From Montifringilla adamsi (Eukaryota > Chordata > Aves > Passeriformes > Passeridae), in assembly GCA_017590115.1 (NCBI GenBank), contig JAGGNK010012559.1, positions 4,205,459 to 4,269,458 of the forward strand: a DNA stretch of 64,000 nt, read 5' to 3'. A program made the translations under genes and the position numbers. Under the pieces are notes generated by a model, which saw only the letters and a list, made by a program, of their open reading frames with translations, was not told the origin of the DNA and searched no databases. Position 1 is the first letter of the stretch, and each line of letters begins with the position of its first letter. Below, piece after piece: positions 42,088 to 53,229 of this stretch.

Positions 42088-45000
42088 ATGATGCCACACA
42101 GGGATGGGCTGTTCTGGAATTTGGGTGGGATTCAAGCACCACCTTTTTTTGTAATTAGTGAGAGATATGAATGGAGGGCTGCTACAGAGGAAATCATAGT
42201 TTATAGTAATTGATAGTCTCATGTAGATGGCAGAATTTGTTGTAAATAAAAATAAATAAACAGAAGCTTTTCTTTTTAAGGAAAAAAAAAAAATTAATTT
42301 GAGATTGGGTAATAGAACCAACAAAAAACTGGAGGAGCCCCCTCAGGGTCCCTGCCCTCACGTGCCTCTTCTGCCAGAGATCACCTGAGCTGTGTTACTG
42401 TTCCCAAAATCCTCCAAAATCCTCGGGATAAATCAGATTTCCTTTGTGGGGTCAGTGAGCCAGGCATTATTTCATTCTTGGCCAGGGTTTGGGTGTGTGG
42501 CTGACAAAGCTCTGGCCTCCACACAGACCCTGATCCAAAACTTCTCCACTTATTTATACATTTTTACCAAACAAAGAAATTAACAATCACTGGCTCTAAG
42601 CCATGCAATTCTCTTCATCAATCAGAATTTTATTGATTATTGATTTCTTGCTCTTCCTACTCATCCTTTAGTCCTTTTATCAGCAGGGACTATGCAGCTT
42701 TCCAGGCCTTGATCTCCTCTGTATCTCCTGGTTACTCCAACATCCTCCAAGTGCCATAAATTGAAGTTCCCAGATCTCCAAATCCCTTTGGTTCAGTTTG
42801 TTGGAGCTGGTCAATGTTGGTTTCAGCAAACTTCAGCTTTGAGGTGATTTAGAGATCAAAGATCTCAAGGAGGGCCTGTGAGGAAACTCAGCTGGTGCTG
42901 GCTGCAAGTGGGCACTGCTCACCAGTAATTAAAAAAACTCATTAAAAGTTATTAAAGGAAGTTACTTCTAATACTTAACCTTATTGAACTTCAGGGAGAT
43001 GGGTGTGGAACAGAAAGGGGGTGGGAAAAGGAAGGGGAGGGACTTCCATGCCTTGGCTGGCAGAGGATTCCAGAATGTTCCACACACTCCTGGAAGCTCA
43101 GCAGCTTTGGGATTCCCCCCCCCCCGACTCTTGAGGGTAAGTTTTAGTCTGTTTTTGCTTTGGGGAAAGTTTGTTTTTTCCCATTGGTTCCATGTTAGGG
43201 CATGTTTTGGGAGCAATGGATGTGTGTGGTGAGTTCTCCATGGAAATTGTCCATGTCACTGTCCATGTCACAGATCCACGTCAGGATTTGCAGTCAGATC
43301 TTCAAACTTCAGGTGTGCAGGAGTGAATCTGGAGCAGAATCAGCTCCTGAGGAGCTGGGTGTGCTGAGCAGGTACCTGTTTGTCAGTGCACATCCCTGGA
43401 ATGGGACCTGTTCGCCAGGGCCCTCTCCCGCAGAGTTGGTGTTTTCTTCTTCTTCTTAATTCTCCTTATTCTTTTAATGCTATTTTTACCAATTTCCTCA
43501 TTAATCTAATTTAATTCTTGTATTTTATGAGTCAACTTCAACTGGGGATTGGCTTTGCAACACCTGCCTTGTGCTGAGTGTGTGTAATTCTCTGTGCTCA
43601 GGTGTTGCTCATCTGAGCTCTGGTTTAGGCTGGAGAGAAGAGAAGCAAAGTTTTCCCCACTTTTATTAGGAAATAAAGCAGCGCAGTTTGGCTGATTCTG
43701 CTGCTGGAGGCTTGAGGGAAGGAAAGGTGTGAGCACCTGGAAAAATCCCTGATGAGCCTTTCAGCTTGCATAGAAACATGAAAATAAAGTGGTTTTAGGA
43801 GCCGTGGGGAGAATTTGCCTTTGTTTAAGCTGCACCTCAACATCTGCTGGGTACCTGGGCTGGCTCAAACCACAGGGACCAGCTCTGTGTTTTCAGTGCT
43901 TTTGGAAATCCTGCTGCTCTGGCTTGTGCTGCTGTTTTTATTCCAGCAGTGCCTGTGATGTGCTGGGTACAGGTTTAGGAAAGTGAGTTTAAAAATTGGA
44001 AATAGGAGGTGTAAGGTAGAAACACATTCCCATCAATTCCTCCTGGCTTCTCCATGGGAAGCTGCAATGTTTAATTCATTTGTGCACAAAAAATGGATGT
44101 GGGGGAAGCCCAGGGATTCCTGAGGAAAAATCAGTGGGGTTTGAGGAGGGGGATGAGGGACAAGGCTCATCCTGAAGGGTCCTGGCCCAACTCTGGTGGC
44201 TGTAAGGAGTTGTGGAGTGGTTCTGGCAGGAGCAGCTCGTCCTTGCCTGTTTTCAGGACAGGGAAAGGCAATTTTACATGTGCTGCTGATAAACTTTGAG
44301 CCTCTCTGCTATCACTTTATGCATGTCAGGATTTGTCAGGGGAGGAAAGCAGATTATTGCAGATATTGCAGAGCAAGGGGCTCCCCACTGTGGCTTTGGG
44401 ATCAGCCCTGGGTGGGCACAGAGCAGCTGGGAAAGGGATTTTTTGGCTGCTCTGTGTAGGTGAGGCTGAAAATGCCCCCTGTGCAGACAGAAAATGCTGT
44501 TTGTGCTGTGTGACACAAATTGGGAAGCACTTCTCCTGAATTTCAAGGTGCTGAGCAAAATCTGCTTCCTTTACCTGTTGGAACCTTTTGGTAAATGGAA
44601 CCTGTCCTTGGGACTGAGATGTTGGTGGCTCCACAGATCTGGCAAAGCATCTGGAGCCAACAAAAGTGCTAAATACCTACAAGCCTCCTTTCTTCCTGGG
44701 AGAATCCATGGCAGGAAGCTTCACTAATCCACAGAACCCCCAAACAATCTGAAGATTCCTTTAATGGAATAGTTCCAGCTAATGCAACAATACATTCCAC
44801 CCAGAAAATAGGAACTAAATCCATCCATGGGAATTAACTGAGAGTATCTGAGGTAACTTAATTATTTACCTAATTCTGAGCTTTGGCTGTACCTGGGGGC
44901 TCTCATTGTTTCCCCACAAGCAAAGAGCAGCTTGGAGCCTGCATAGAATTTACTTTAGATGGATTGAAACAAGAATAAATAGAGCAACAGAAGTGAAATC

Positions 45001-46180
45001 TTTATTTAGAGCAGGTGTGCTGGGCTCCTCTCTGCCACGCCACATTAATCCAGCCTGCAGCAACCACAGCTGCCCTGGCAGAGCTGCAAACCTGGGAACA
45101 CACAGGGGCAGCAGCAAGAAGGGCTTGGAAATTCTCAATTCCAGTGAGCCCATTGGAAATTCTCCGTGGCTTTGGTGCCTTAGATGCAGTTTCCATTTTA
45201 AAAAGGATTGGGAAGCAGTTTCAGGCTACTTCAAAGCAGTGGAAATGTGGAAATGTGCTTTTTTGTGTCCTGGAGAGGGTGGGGAGAGGATGCTCAGGTC
45301 CTGTGTGGTACAGCAGGGTTTTTTTAGTCTCTTGGAGGGTCTGAGCAAACCAAGCTGAGGAAAGCTCAGCCCTGCCATCTCCTCTGTTTTGGGGCATTTA
45401 TTGCCTCTCCTGAGGATGTTTCCAAATCAGCAGGGCCTGGTCTGGGGTTAAATGTGGAGTAGAAATGCTGAAATCATCAAGGGGAGGAAGAAGCAGGTGA
45501 GGGAGTGGGGGTGGTCTCTTCTCCTGGTGGTAGTCAAAACTCCTGGCCAAATCCCTGCTGAAACCTGATTGACACAGATCACTTATTTAAGATTCCTGTT
45601 AAGGTATTTTAAGGAACTCTTTCTTGTTCCAAGCTCCATTTCCATTTTACCCTGGGAAGAGGAGGGGTTTTTTTTTTAGCTTTGGTTTTTCTGTCAATGT
45701 CTAAGCTGGTCAGTAAAAAAATTCCCTTTATTTCTCTGTTGCATGTCATTCCTCACATTCCAGCTCATGGGATGGGGTTTGTTTCCTAAAAAGCAAAGAT
45801 GCAGAAGGGCTTTTGGCTCCTGTGTTGGGATCAGTAATTAGAGTAGTGACTGACAGTGAAAAGCAGGAGGTTTTTTGGAAGCACAAAGGGTTGGAAAAGC
45901 ATTCTTTGCCTGAGCAGGGAAGAGGAGGGGCTTTGGAGAAAGGGTGAGCTTTGTTTACAGTCTCCTGAGCAAAGGTGAGAGAGCTGAGCAGTGAAAAGTT
46001 CAGCACTGATAGACTTGTTAAAAGTTGCCCTTGACTGCTTACAGGCATCAGTTTAATTTAAATGTAATAAAAACCTAAAAGGGAAAATTAAGATGCGGAA
46101 AGCAGTTGAAAAGCCTGTCTGAAGACATCTGCAAAATGGTTTTATTCCCAGCAAATATAAGAAAACTGTTTGGGTTTTTT

Positions 46181-46199
46181 ATTGTCAAACAATAATTGT
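46181..46199. promoter_or_regulatory. Cluster of three SOX-core motifs
   Basis: ATTGT at 46181-46185, ACAAT at 46189-46193 and ATTGT at 46195-46199 lie within 19 bp. They form two inverted pairs with 3-bp and 1-bp gaps. ACAAT/ATTGT is the SOX HMG-box core, and inverted pairs with small gaps are used by SOXE dimers. The stretch around it (46040-46290) is repeat-free. Confidence 0.4.
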
Positions 46200-46442
46200 G
46201 CCTCCATTTATAAAACAGCTTTTACAACCAAATTTCTTTTCATAGATTGCTTCCAAAACAACGCAGAAGTTGATTTATTTTTAAACCCTGTGCCCATAAC
46301 CCTCTTGTATGTGCTGAAGGAGCATCTCTGTGGTGGCAGGAAGGGGGGTTTGGCTGGGGCACAGCAGGGCAGGGATCCCTCAGCCCCTTCCCCTGCTGCT
46401 GCCCTGAGCTGAGTTGTTCTGCTCAGGGCACTCCATCTCAAG

Positions 46443-46965
46443 CTGCACCAAGGGAAATACAGGTTGGATATCAGGAAAAAAGTTTTTTATGGAAAGAGTG
46501 GTAAAGTTCTGGAATGGTCTGCCCTGGGCAGTGGTGCAGCCAAGGGAAATACAGGTTGGATATCAGGAAAAAGTGTTTTATGGAAAGAGTGATAAAGTTC
46601 TGGGATGTTCTGCCCCAGGAGGTGGTGCAGTCACCATCCCTGGGTGTGTTTAACAAAGCCTGGATGTGGCACTGGGTGCCAGGGTTGAGTGGAGCTGTTG
46701 GGGCTGGGTTGGACTCGATGATCTTGAAGGTCTCTTCCAACCCGGTGATTCTGGGAATTCTGTGCATTCTGTGAATTTGTGTTCCCTGGGCATTCCTGGG
46801 GTGTTTGTTCTGCCTGGGGAGGTGGTGGAGTCACCATCCCTGGGTGTGTTTAACAAAGCCTGGATGTGGCACTGGGTGCCAGGGTTTGGTTGAGGTTTTG
46901 GGGCATGGCTTTGATGATTTTGAAGGTCTCTTCCAACCCAGTGATTCTGGGAATTTTGTGATCTC
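46443..46965 (+). mobile_element. CR1 LINE copy with two internal tandem duplications
   Basis: CR1 3' blocks appear more than once: AAGGGAAATACAGGTTGGAT at 46450 and 46542 (92 bp apart), and GAGGTGGTGSAGTCACCATC in two places about 200 bp apart, each followed by GTGTTTAACAAAGCCTGGAT and GAAGGTCTCTTCCAACCC. So one CR1 was rearranged by a ~92-bp and a ~200-bp duplication. The copy at 63.5 kb is the same subfamily in reverse. Confidence 0.9.
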
Positions 46966-47935
46966 ACGTGGGTGTTTTTCTTTCCCTCCACCCAGCCCCC
47001 TCCCAGCTGCTTCCCAGTGCTCTTCCCAGTCCAGCTTTGCCCAGCTCCCTGTGGTCCCAGCTCTCTCCTGTGATCATTTCAGCAGAGACAGAGCTGTGCA
47101 TTCCACTTCAGTTCCCAGCCACTGAAAATGCAGTGATCTGCTTGCAATAAATCCAAAATAGAGTTGCCTGGTTTCCATACCCTCTAAAATCTGCTGTCTT
47201 CAGAGAAGGAGGAATGCTTCTGTCACACAGACCCGCAGACACAGCCCTGTCACACCTCTGGATCTGGGAATATTTTGAAAGGTTATTCAAAAGAATTTAT
47301 ATACTTTTATATTTATTTTTTTATATTTTTGTTTTAATATTTCATAGAGTTAATATTTCTATTTTAAGCAATAGATGATTGGTATTGAGGTGTAGGAGCT
47401 CTCCCAGCTGTGCAAACCCCTCTGGATTCAGCTGGAGATGTGAGGCCACAGGCACAGCTGTGCACAATATATGGGATTTTCTGTGAGGGGTGAAATGGCC
47501 ATTGCTCTAATGATCTGTGTTTCTCTGTCCACTGCTGATGGCAGCTGTGAAATGAGGAGGTTCTGACCTGTTTACTTGGCTGTGTCTGATGTCAGGAAAG
47601 CAAAACAAAGCCAGAAGCCCCAAGAATCCGGACCTGGGCTTTGTGCTTAGAAGGCAGGAACTGAATCTTTCCCTGGGTGAGGAACTTGAAACCTACAGCC
47701 AATTAATAACTACTGTAAAATAGTGCTTTAGTCTGGAAATGCTGACAGAGAATTTAGTGCACCTTATGGAGGGCAGGGGGGTTACAGATTAATTAATTAA
47801 GTTTTGGAAAGTCTGTAATCCTTGGACAAAGGGCTCTGTAAATGTAATATGCAACAGCTATTACTGCAAGTTCCTGTGGTTTCACGTGGGCTGGGGACAG
47901 AGATGCCTTCAAAAGAGAATCCCTGAGGTGACCAA
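46966..47935. other. Unique non-coding sequence
   Basis: An AT-rich stretch lies at 47285-47370. 47700-47815 contains TTAATTAATTAAG. No mobile element or exon is recognised. Confidence 0.5.
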
Positions 47936-48030
47936 GCCAGCTTGGGAACAGTGGGAAGTGTCCCTGCTATGGCAGGGGTGACACTGGATGAGCTTTGAGC
48001 TCCCTTCCAACCCAAATCACTCCATGGTCC
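47936..48030 (+). mobile_element. CR1 LINE fragment, short 3' end
   Basis: GGAACAGTGGGAAGTGTCCC, TGCTATGGCAGGGGTGACAC, TGGATGAGCTTTGAGCTCCC and TTCCAACCCAAATCACTCCA are in CR1 order. About 95 bp remain. Confidence 0.82.
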
Positions 48031-48114
48031 TTCAGCAGGGAGAGCCTGGCTCGTGTTGGAGCCAGGAGCCTCAGGCAGGAGGCTCCAAGCTCTCTGTTCT
48101 GGGCTGAGTTTGGG

Positions 48115-48335
48115 ATTTGGGCTTTTGGGACTCCTTTTGGGCTGCTTGGGGTGATCAGGCTCCTTTTGGGCTGCCTGGGATGATCAGGCTCCTGTGGCTG
48201 TTGGGGTGATCAGGCTCCTGTGGGTCCTGGGATGATCAGGCTCCTCCAGCTTTTGGGGTGATCAGGCTCCTGTGGGTCCTGGGGTGATCAGGCTCCTTCA
48301 GCTTTTGGGGTGATCAGGCTCCTCCAGCTGTTGGA
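48115..48335. repeat. Minisatellite, strict 26-bp unit, 7 copies
   Basis: TGATCA occurs at 48152, 48181, 48207, 48233, 48259, 48285 and 48311; the last five gaps are exactly 26 bp. Each unit reads roughly TGATCAGGCTCCTGTGGGTC then CTGGGG, with two alternating subtypes (GTGGGTCCTGG and CCAGCTTTTGG). Confidence 0.95.
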
Positions 48336-49306
48336 CTGTGTCTGTCTCCACATGGGTTTTGGTGGCTGCAGGGACCCAGCCCCGTGTCCCCTGTCCCCCT
48401 GTTCTTTTGAGTTCTTCTAAGCCTTCTGATGTTTACGTTCTTGTAATGAACGTTCTCACGTGCTTTTCTGTAAATACTTATTGTTTTGCATTCGGCTGTC
48501 ACAGGGGCTCGTCCCTGTCCCTTGGGGGGGATTAAGCCACGTCCCTGCATCCCAGCGTGGTGGCCTGGTTGTCCTGTGTGCCTCTGAGGGCTCTGAGCAT
48601 CACCTGCTTCCCTCTGATCCTCCCCCAGAGCACGAGGGACCACAGGGACCTGGGGCATCCCGTGGCACTTGGCAGCTGTGGGGACATTGAGAGCCCCAGG
48701 GACAGGAGCACTCCAGGGTGGCCTTTTTTTCCCTGAGATCCCAGAGCTCTGAGGTGCCTCTGGAGTGGCTTGGAGAGCACTGGGAAGAGCAGAGCTCCTC
48801 AGGGACCCTCCCTGGGGCCAGGCAGCAGCATCTGGGCCTCACATGCTTGGCTTGGCCCTGTCTGCTCCTGGAGGAATTGCTCATCTGGCTGGGAGCCATT
48901 CCAGCTCAGATGTGGCAGAGGAGCTGCTGGTGACACTTCCCAGGTTTCAGTCCTTCCCCCCCACCCCCACCTCTTCACTGTCCTAATTAAATTTAGTATT
49001 AAAGTAAAACATTAAAGACATTATCACAGAGCTTTCATCTGACACACATAAGGCTCTTCCTCATTTGTTAGGTTATTAGCAAGGCAGAATTAATGGAAGG
49101 GAGCGTGGGGAGGCTCCAGGGGTGGCGAGTTCAGCGTTCTGAGAATGGGGAAGGTGGGATTTTGGGTGAGCATGGGCTGGGCTGGGCTGGGCTTGGCAGC
49201 CCTGGCTGGTCCAAACCTGGCACTGAACATTGCCCAGAGTGGTGCCAGGCAGGGCTCTTGGGCTGTGTGTGCTCCAGGGGGTTGTGGTGCCAATCCAAGG
49301 GTGGGA
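48336..49306. other. Unique non-coding sequence
   Basis: No mobile element is recognised. 48420-48500 holds AACGTTC twice on opposite strands and a CACGTG E-box in CpG-poor surroundings. No exon is recognised. Confidence 0.5.
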
Positions 49307-49345
49307 TCTCTCCTCTCCTCTCCTCTCCTCTCCTCTCCTCTCCTC
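49307..49345. repeat. (TCTCC)n microsatellite
   Basis: About 39 bp of perfect pentanucleotide repeat (7-8 copies), ending at CGTTTATTTT. It lies just before the left LTR of the inverted repeat. Confidence 0.95.
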
Positions 49346-49364
49346 GTTTATTTTTTCTTTTTTA

Positions 49365-49680
49365 TGTTACAGTCTCACAGCAGTGAGTTCTGCAGTATTT
49401 CATTAACAAGGTACAAAATGTCTAACTATCTTTTGCTACAAGGTCTAAACTATCCAATTAAGAAGTGACACCTAAATTATTTTCACTTTTAACACAATAA
49501 CTAATCACCCATGTCCCACAATGTGGACTCTTCTGTCCAATTACACAAAACCACCCAAAGCCATGGAGAAGAAGGAGAAGAAGAAGGACCAGCCTCCACC
49601 CTAAAACCTCCATTTTGCTTCATATTTATTTCTATATTCTAAAACCCCAAACTCAAAGTTTTCCACCCTGTGATATCACA
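49365..49680 (-). mobile_element. Solo LTR, family 4, left copy
   Basis: Read on the minus strand it starts TGTGATATCACAGGGTGG and ends CTGCTGTGAGACTGTAACA, about 316 bp. Internal blocks include AACTTTGAGTTTGGGGTTTT, TCCACATTGTGGGACATGGG and GTGTCACTTCTTAATTGG. No clear target-site duplication was found. It forms part of the left arm of a large inverted repeat. Confidence 0.75.
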
Positions 49681-49889
49681 CACTTCTAATCAACTCCACA
49701 CCCACAGTCCCAGTGCCATCATTCCATTTTGGAAGCCTTCTCCATGGCCTCAGGTCAGTGCTCTCCTGGGAGTCAGGGTCTGAATGTCTCAAACTCAGCA
49801 GCCAGAGCTCCACCACCCTCTCAGTGTTGTTTTTTATTGTCTGGAAGGTGCTGATGCTGCTGAAGCCTGGCTCTGCTGGATTTCGTTCC
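49445..49889 (-). repeat. Left arm of a ~445-bp inverted repeat
   Basis: The reverse complement of this segment matches 50971-51419 at roughly 96% by eye, with about ten substitutions and several small indels. The match covers most of the LTR and also about 210 bp outside it (49681-49889). Shared flank argues for inverted duplication of one locus over two independent LTR insertions. Confidence 0.92.
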
Positions 49890-50970
49890 TGCTGTGGATA
49901 ATAGACCAGAAATAACCAGGGGTGCTCGGTGGTGGGAGGGAACATCAGCACTCCTGCAGCCAGAACAGCGCTGAGGAATTGCAAACAAATCACTCTGGGC
50001 TTCAGGTACAAGCTCAGCTCTTGCTGTACAGGTTGGCCTGGCCTGAGGGATGTTTTGACAGACTTAAATTCTGGAGTAGAAGCTCAGATGCAGTGATTTG
50101 GGTTCACTGGAGCTTGAAACAGCCTGGCAGCAGAAGGTTTGACTCTGTCTGGTTGGGGAGGGGCTGAAAGATTTGATTCTTCATTTCCACAGGTTTGTCT
50201 TTGCATATCAGAATCCATGTGAAACCTTGAGCTTTTCCACTGACTAGGGTAATTCTTCAGCCTTAAATTGCAGTGAGAATGATGGAACTGTGCTGAGATG
50301 TCCCAGGGCAGCAGTGAATCTCAAACAAACTGTTTTGTGAAGAAGCAGTTTATTGGAATTCTTATTTCTGGGCTGAATCTTTGTTCCACTGGCCCACCTC
50401 CTCTGTTGGGAAACCCTGGCCACTCAAGCCATGCTGCCACTCCAGGGGATGATTTCCAGGACTCTTGGAGAGATTTTTTGATGAACATTTTCTCAGAAGG
50501 CACAAACTGGAGCAGTAGTTTTGCATTTGCTTGATGAATCTTCTCCCTAGCACATGCTCAATGCTTGGATGAATGAGTTATTTAAGTGTATTTGAAGGTT
50601 ATGACAGACACCTGTAAACAGACAGATATTGATAAAAATGTCATTTGGAGGCGGATCTGTGCTTTTCTTGCAATCCAATTACTCGTGATGGCGAGGAGCC
50701 CAGAGCTCCCAGTGCTGTGCAGTAACCCAGAGTGTGATGGACAGGCTGCCCTCAGAGGGGCAGAGCAGGGCCTGGCTCACCTCTGGCTCTGAGGTGACTC
50801 CAGGAGTTCATGGAGTCATTTGTAATTCACACCAGAGAAACAGGGGCTGACTCCAGATGTGTCCATGGGCTTCTTTTGGGTCTTGTGTCAGCTGCAGGTG
50901 CTGAGGGAATCCAGCCTGACCTCTCCTGAAGTTACCAGCTGGAGGTCTGGCTCCAGGAAAGCTCTCCTGG
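49890..50970. other. Spacer between inverted-repeat arms
   Basis: About 1.08 kb of unique sequence. A minus-strand open frame of 111 codons (49676-50011) starts in the spacer and runs into the left arm, but the right arm breaks the equivalent frame, and no family is recognised. No mobile element is recognised. Confidence 0.55.
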
Positions 50971-51419
50971 GGAATGAAATCCAGCAGAGCCAGGCTTCAG
51001 CAGCATCAGCACCTTCCAGACAATGAATAACACTGAGAGGGTGGTGGAGCTCTGGCTGCTGAGTTTGAGACTTTCAGACCCTGACTCCCAGGAGAGCACT
51101 GCACTGACCTGAGGCCATGGAGAATGCTTCCAAAATGGAATGATGGCACTGGGACTCTGGGTGTGGAGTTGATTTAGAAGTGTGTGATATCACAGGGTGG
51201 AAAACTTTGAGTTTGGGGTTTTAGAATATAGAAATAAATATGAAGCAAGATGGAGGGTTTAGGGTGGAGGCTGGTCCTTCTCCTTCTTCTCCATGGCTTT
51301 GGGTGGTATTTTGGAATTGACAGAAGAGTCCACATTGTGGGACATGGGTGATTAGTTATTGTGTTAAAAGATATTGTGTGAAAATAATTTAGGTGTCACT
51401 TCTTAATTGGATAGTTTAG
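50971..51419 (+). repeat. Right arm of a ~445-bp inverted repeat
   Basis: Begins GGAATGAAATCCAGCAGAGC and ends TTAATTGGATAGTTTAG. It is the inverted partner of 49445-49889. Differences include a GCACT duplication near 51096-51105 and an ATATTGTGT insertion near 51371-51379. Confidence 0.92.
51183..51419 (+). mobile_element. LTR, family 4, right copy (3'-truncated)
   Basis: Starts TGTGATATCACAGGGTGGAA like the left copy but stops after GATAGTTTAG, lacking the last ~80 bp that the left copy has. The truncation coincides with the end of the inverted-repeat arm. Confidence 0.75.
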
Positions 51420-51449
51420 CCTTAAAATTCCTTGGGATTTGCTGCCCTG

Positions 51450-51612
51450 TAAGTCATGCAGGGAGGAGTTTCTGTGGCTCTTTCCAGAGGAGCTGTGGCT
51501 GCCCCATCCCTGGAAGTGTCCAAGGGCAGGCTGGAGCAAACTGGGGTAGTGGGAGGTGGGCGGAATGGGATGAGCTCTAATTTCCAACCCAAACCATTGC
51601 AGGATTTGGTGA
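51450..51612 (+). mobile_element. CR1 LINE fragment, 3' end
   Basis: GGAGTTTCTGTGGCTCTTTC, CAGAGGAGCTGTGGCTGCCC, CATCCCTGGAAGTGTCCAAG, GGCAGGCTGGAGCAAACTGG and AATTTCCAACCCAAACCATT are in CR1 order. The 5' side is degraded. Confidence 0.86.
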
Positions 51613-51849
51613 CTCATGGTAAGAACAGTGAGACTGTGGCTTCATCCAGGTGCTCCTTCCTTGGTGAACACAAACCCAGCCAGGTGTGGTCATTAAAAAT
51701 TGATTCCTTTTGCCTGCCAGCTCTCCAGGAGCTCCTCAGAGCTTGTAAGTGGGGATGTTTTCAGCTGGAAGTGAATTGTTCCTGCTGGCTCAGGTGTTGG
51801 ACACACAGGGAGCACTGACACAGCTTTTAACAGGAAACAGACACTACAG

Positions 51850-52261
51850 TGTGGCAGACACATTTTCTGGAAAAATCCCTTCGCCCAGGATTTCTCTCCT
51901 GGGAAAATGAGAAGCCTCAGAGAAAAAGGAACACAATTCTTATCTCATTTGCTTCTCCTGTGTTTCGCTGCTTTGGAATGTGTTTGGAGATTGTTTACCC
52001 ACAGGTGATTGTTTCATTGGTTTCATGTGAAATATTTTGACTTACTGACCAATCAGGGCCAAGCTGTGTCGAGGCTCTAGAAAGTCATGAGTTTTCATTA
52101 GTATCTTTTTAGCATTAAGTATCCTTTCTGTATTCTTTAGTATAGTTTAGTATAGTATTCTTTAATATAATATAGTATCATAAATAATAAATTAGCCTTC
52201 TGATAACGTGGAATCAGATTCATCATTCCTTCCTTCATCTGGGAACTCCCCTAATACAATA
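51850..52261 (+). mobile_element. Solo LTR, family 2, copy 2
   Basis: About 412 bp starting TGTGGCAGACACATTTTCTG and ending near CCCCTAATACAATA. It shares CAGGATTTCTCTCCTGGGAA, AGAAGCCTCAGAGAAAAAGG, TGTTTGGAGATTGTTTACCC and the ACCAATCAGGGCC CCAAT box with copies 1 and 3. Its target-site duplication is unclear (CTACAG against CTGCAG at best), so end positions are approximate. Confidence 0.85.
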
Positions 52262-53229
52262 CTGCAGGTCCATCCAGCACTGATGGTCTTGACTTCTTGG
52301 TGTCCTGAGAGGAACTTCTCCCTCTGGTTATCTTCCTCCAAGCTGCAGAGTGAAGAGTGAGGATGGAGGTGCTTGTGCTGTGCAGTTCTCTGGCAGGGCT
52401 GGAGTCCAGAGCTGCCTGCAATGCAATGATTGTTTGGTGGCACTGTGAGCATTCAGAGAAGTGAAAACAAAAAGCCAAGGTTAATGGAAGTTGCATTTCA
52501 TCTGGATTGCTCTTATTTCCTGTTTTATAAGCTCGTGCTGCATGCAGGTGCTTGGCTTATATCTTCATGCTGTCAATAAAGCCAACGTGTTTGAGCAGAC
52601 AGGATTAATGCAGATTTTAAGGGCTATATTTAGAAGTAATTTAGCTATCATCAGTCAGAAGGGTGGGGAGAGATCTGATGGTTATTCATACTGATTGAAT
52701 ATTCTATTGATAGAGATACTTATTAACCCTAACCATGTCTTTCCAGCGTGTTTTCAGGTCTTGGACAAGGAAAAAAATTGAAATTTTTTTTCAGTTTGAG
52801 AGAGAGGCAGAATTCAAGTGTTGGAGTGGGCTTGGAGGGAAGCAGAGGCTGCTTAGTGGGACCCTGAATGGGACCCCTGGTGCTGGGTGGTGGCAGTGGG
52901 ACAGGTACTGTGTGAGGTGACAGGAGCAGGGAGGGGCTGCCTGATGGGTTTGGTGGCACAGGTGCTCAGGGTGTTCAGAATTTGGGGAGGTTTGAACATT
53001 TGTTCCTGGTTGAGCAGTGAATAGACAAGCTCAGAGCAAACCTTGTCCTTTTTTTATTATTATTTTCCTTTTATTTCTTTTACTTTTTTTTTCTTTTCCT
53101 TTTATTTCTTGTCCTTTTTTTTCTTTTCCCCCAGGGGTATTGAGGGGGAGGGAAAGAGTCTCTTAGGGAGAGATTCCTGCTCAAAATGCTCCTGCTCTGA
53201 GTGAAGGGAGTGAGGCAGGAAGAGCATCA
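52262..53229. other. Unique non-coding sequence
   Basis: A T/C-rich low-complexity stretch lies at 53045-53132. 52480-52740 is repeat-free and AT-rich. No exon is recognised. Confidence 0.5.

Larger units (their letters stand above)
41739..46442. other. Longest stretch free of recognised repeats (4.7 kb)
   Basis: No CR1, LTR or tandem array is recognised. Minor items: an 11-bp-arm AT palindrome at 42064-42087, C11 at 43115-43125, a CTT-rich run at 43445-43457, an inverted AGGTAA/TTACCT pair around TTAATTA at 44851-44871, and a SOX-core cluster at 46181-46199. No frame shows convincing coding character. Such clearance of insertions can mark regulatory DNA, which is an inference. Confidence 0.55.

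Noticed and set aside
49676..50011. 111-codon minus-strand frame reaching into the inverted-repeat arm
   Set aside because: No family recognised, the matching frame in the right arm is broken, and part of it is duplicated DNA; kept only as a note on the inverted repeat.
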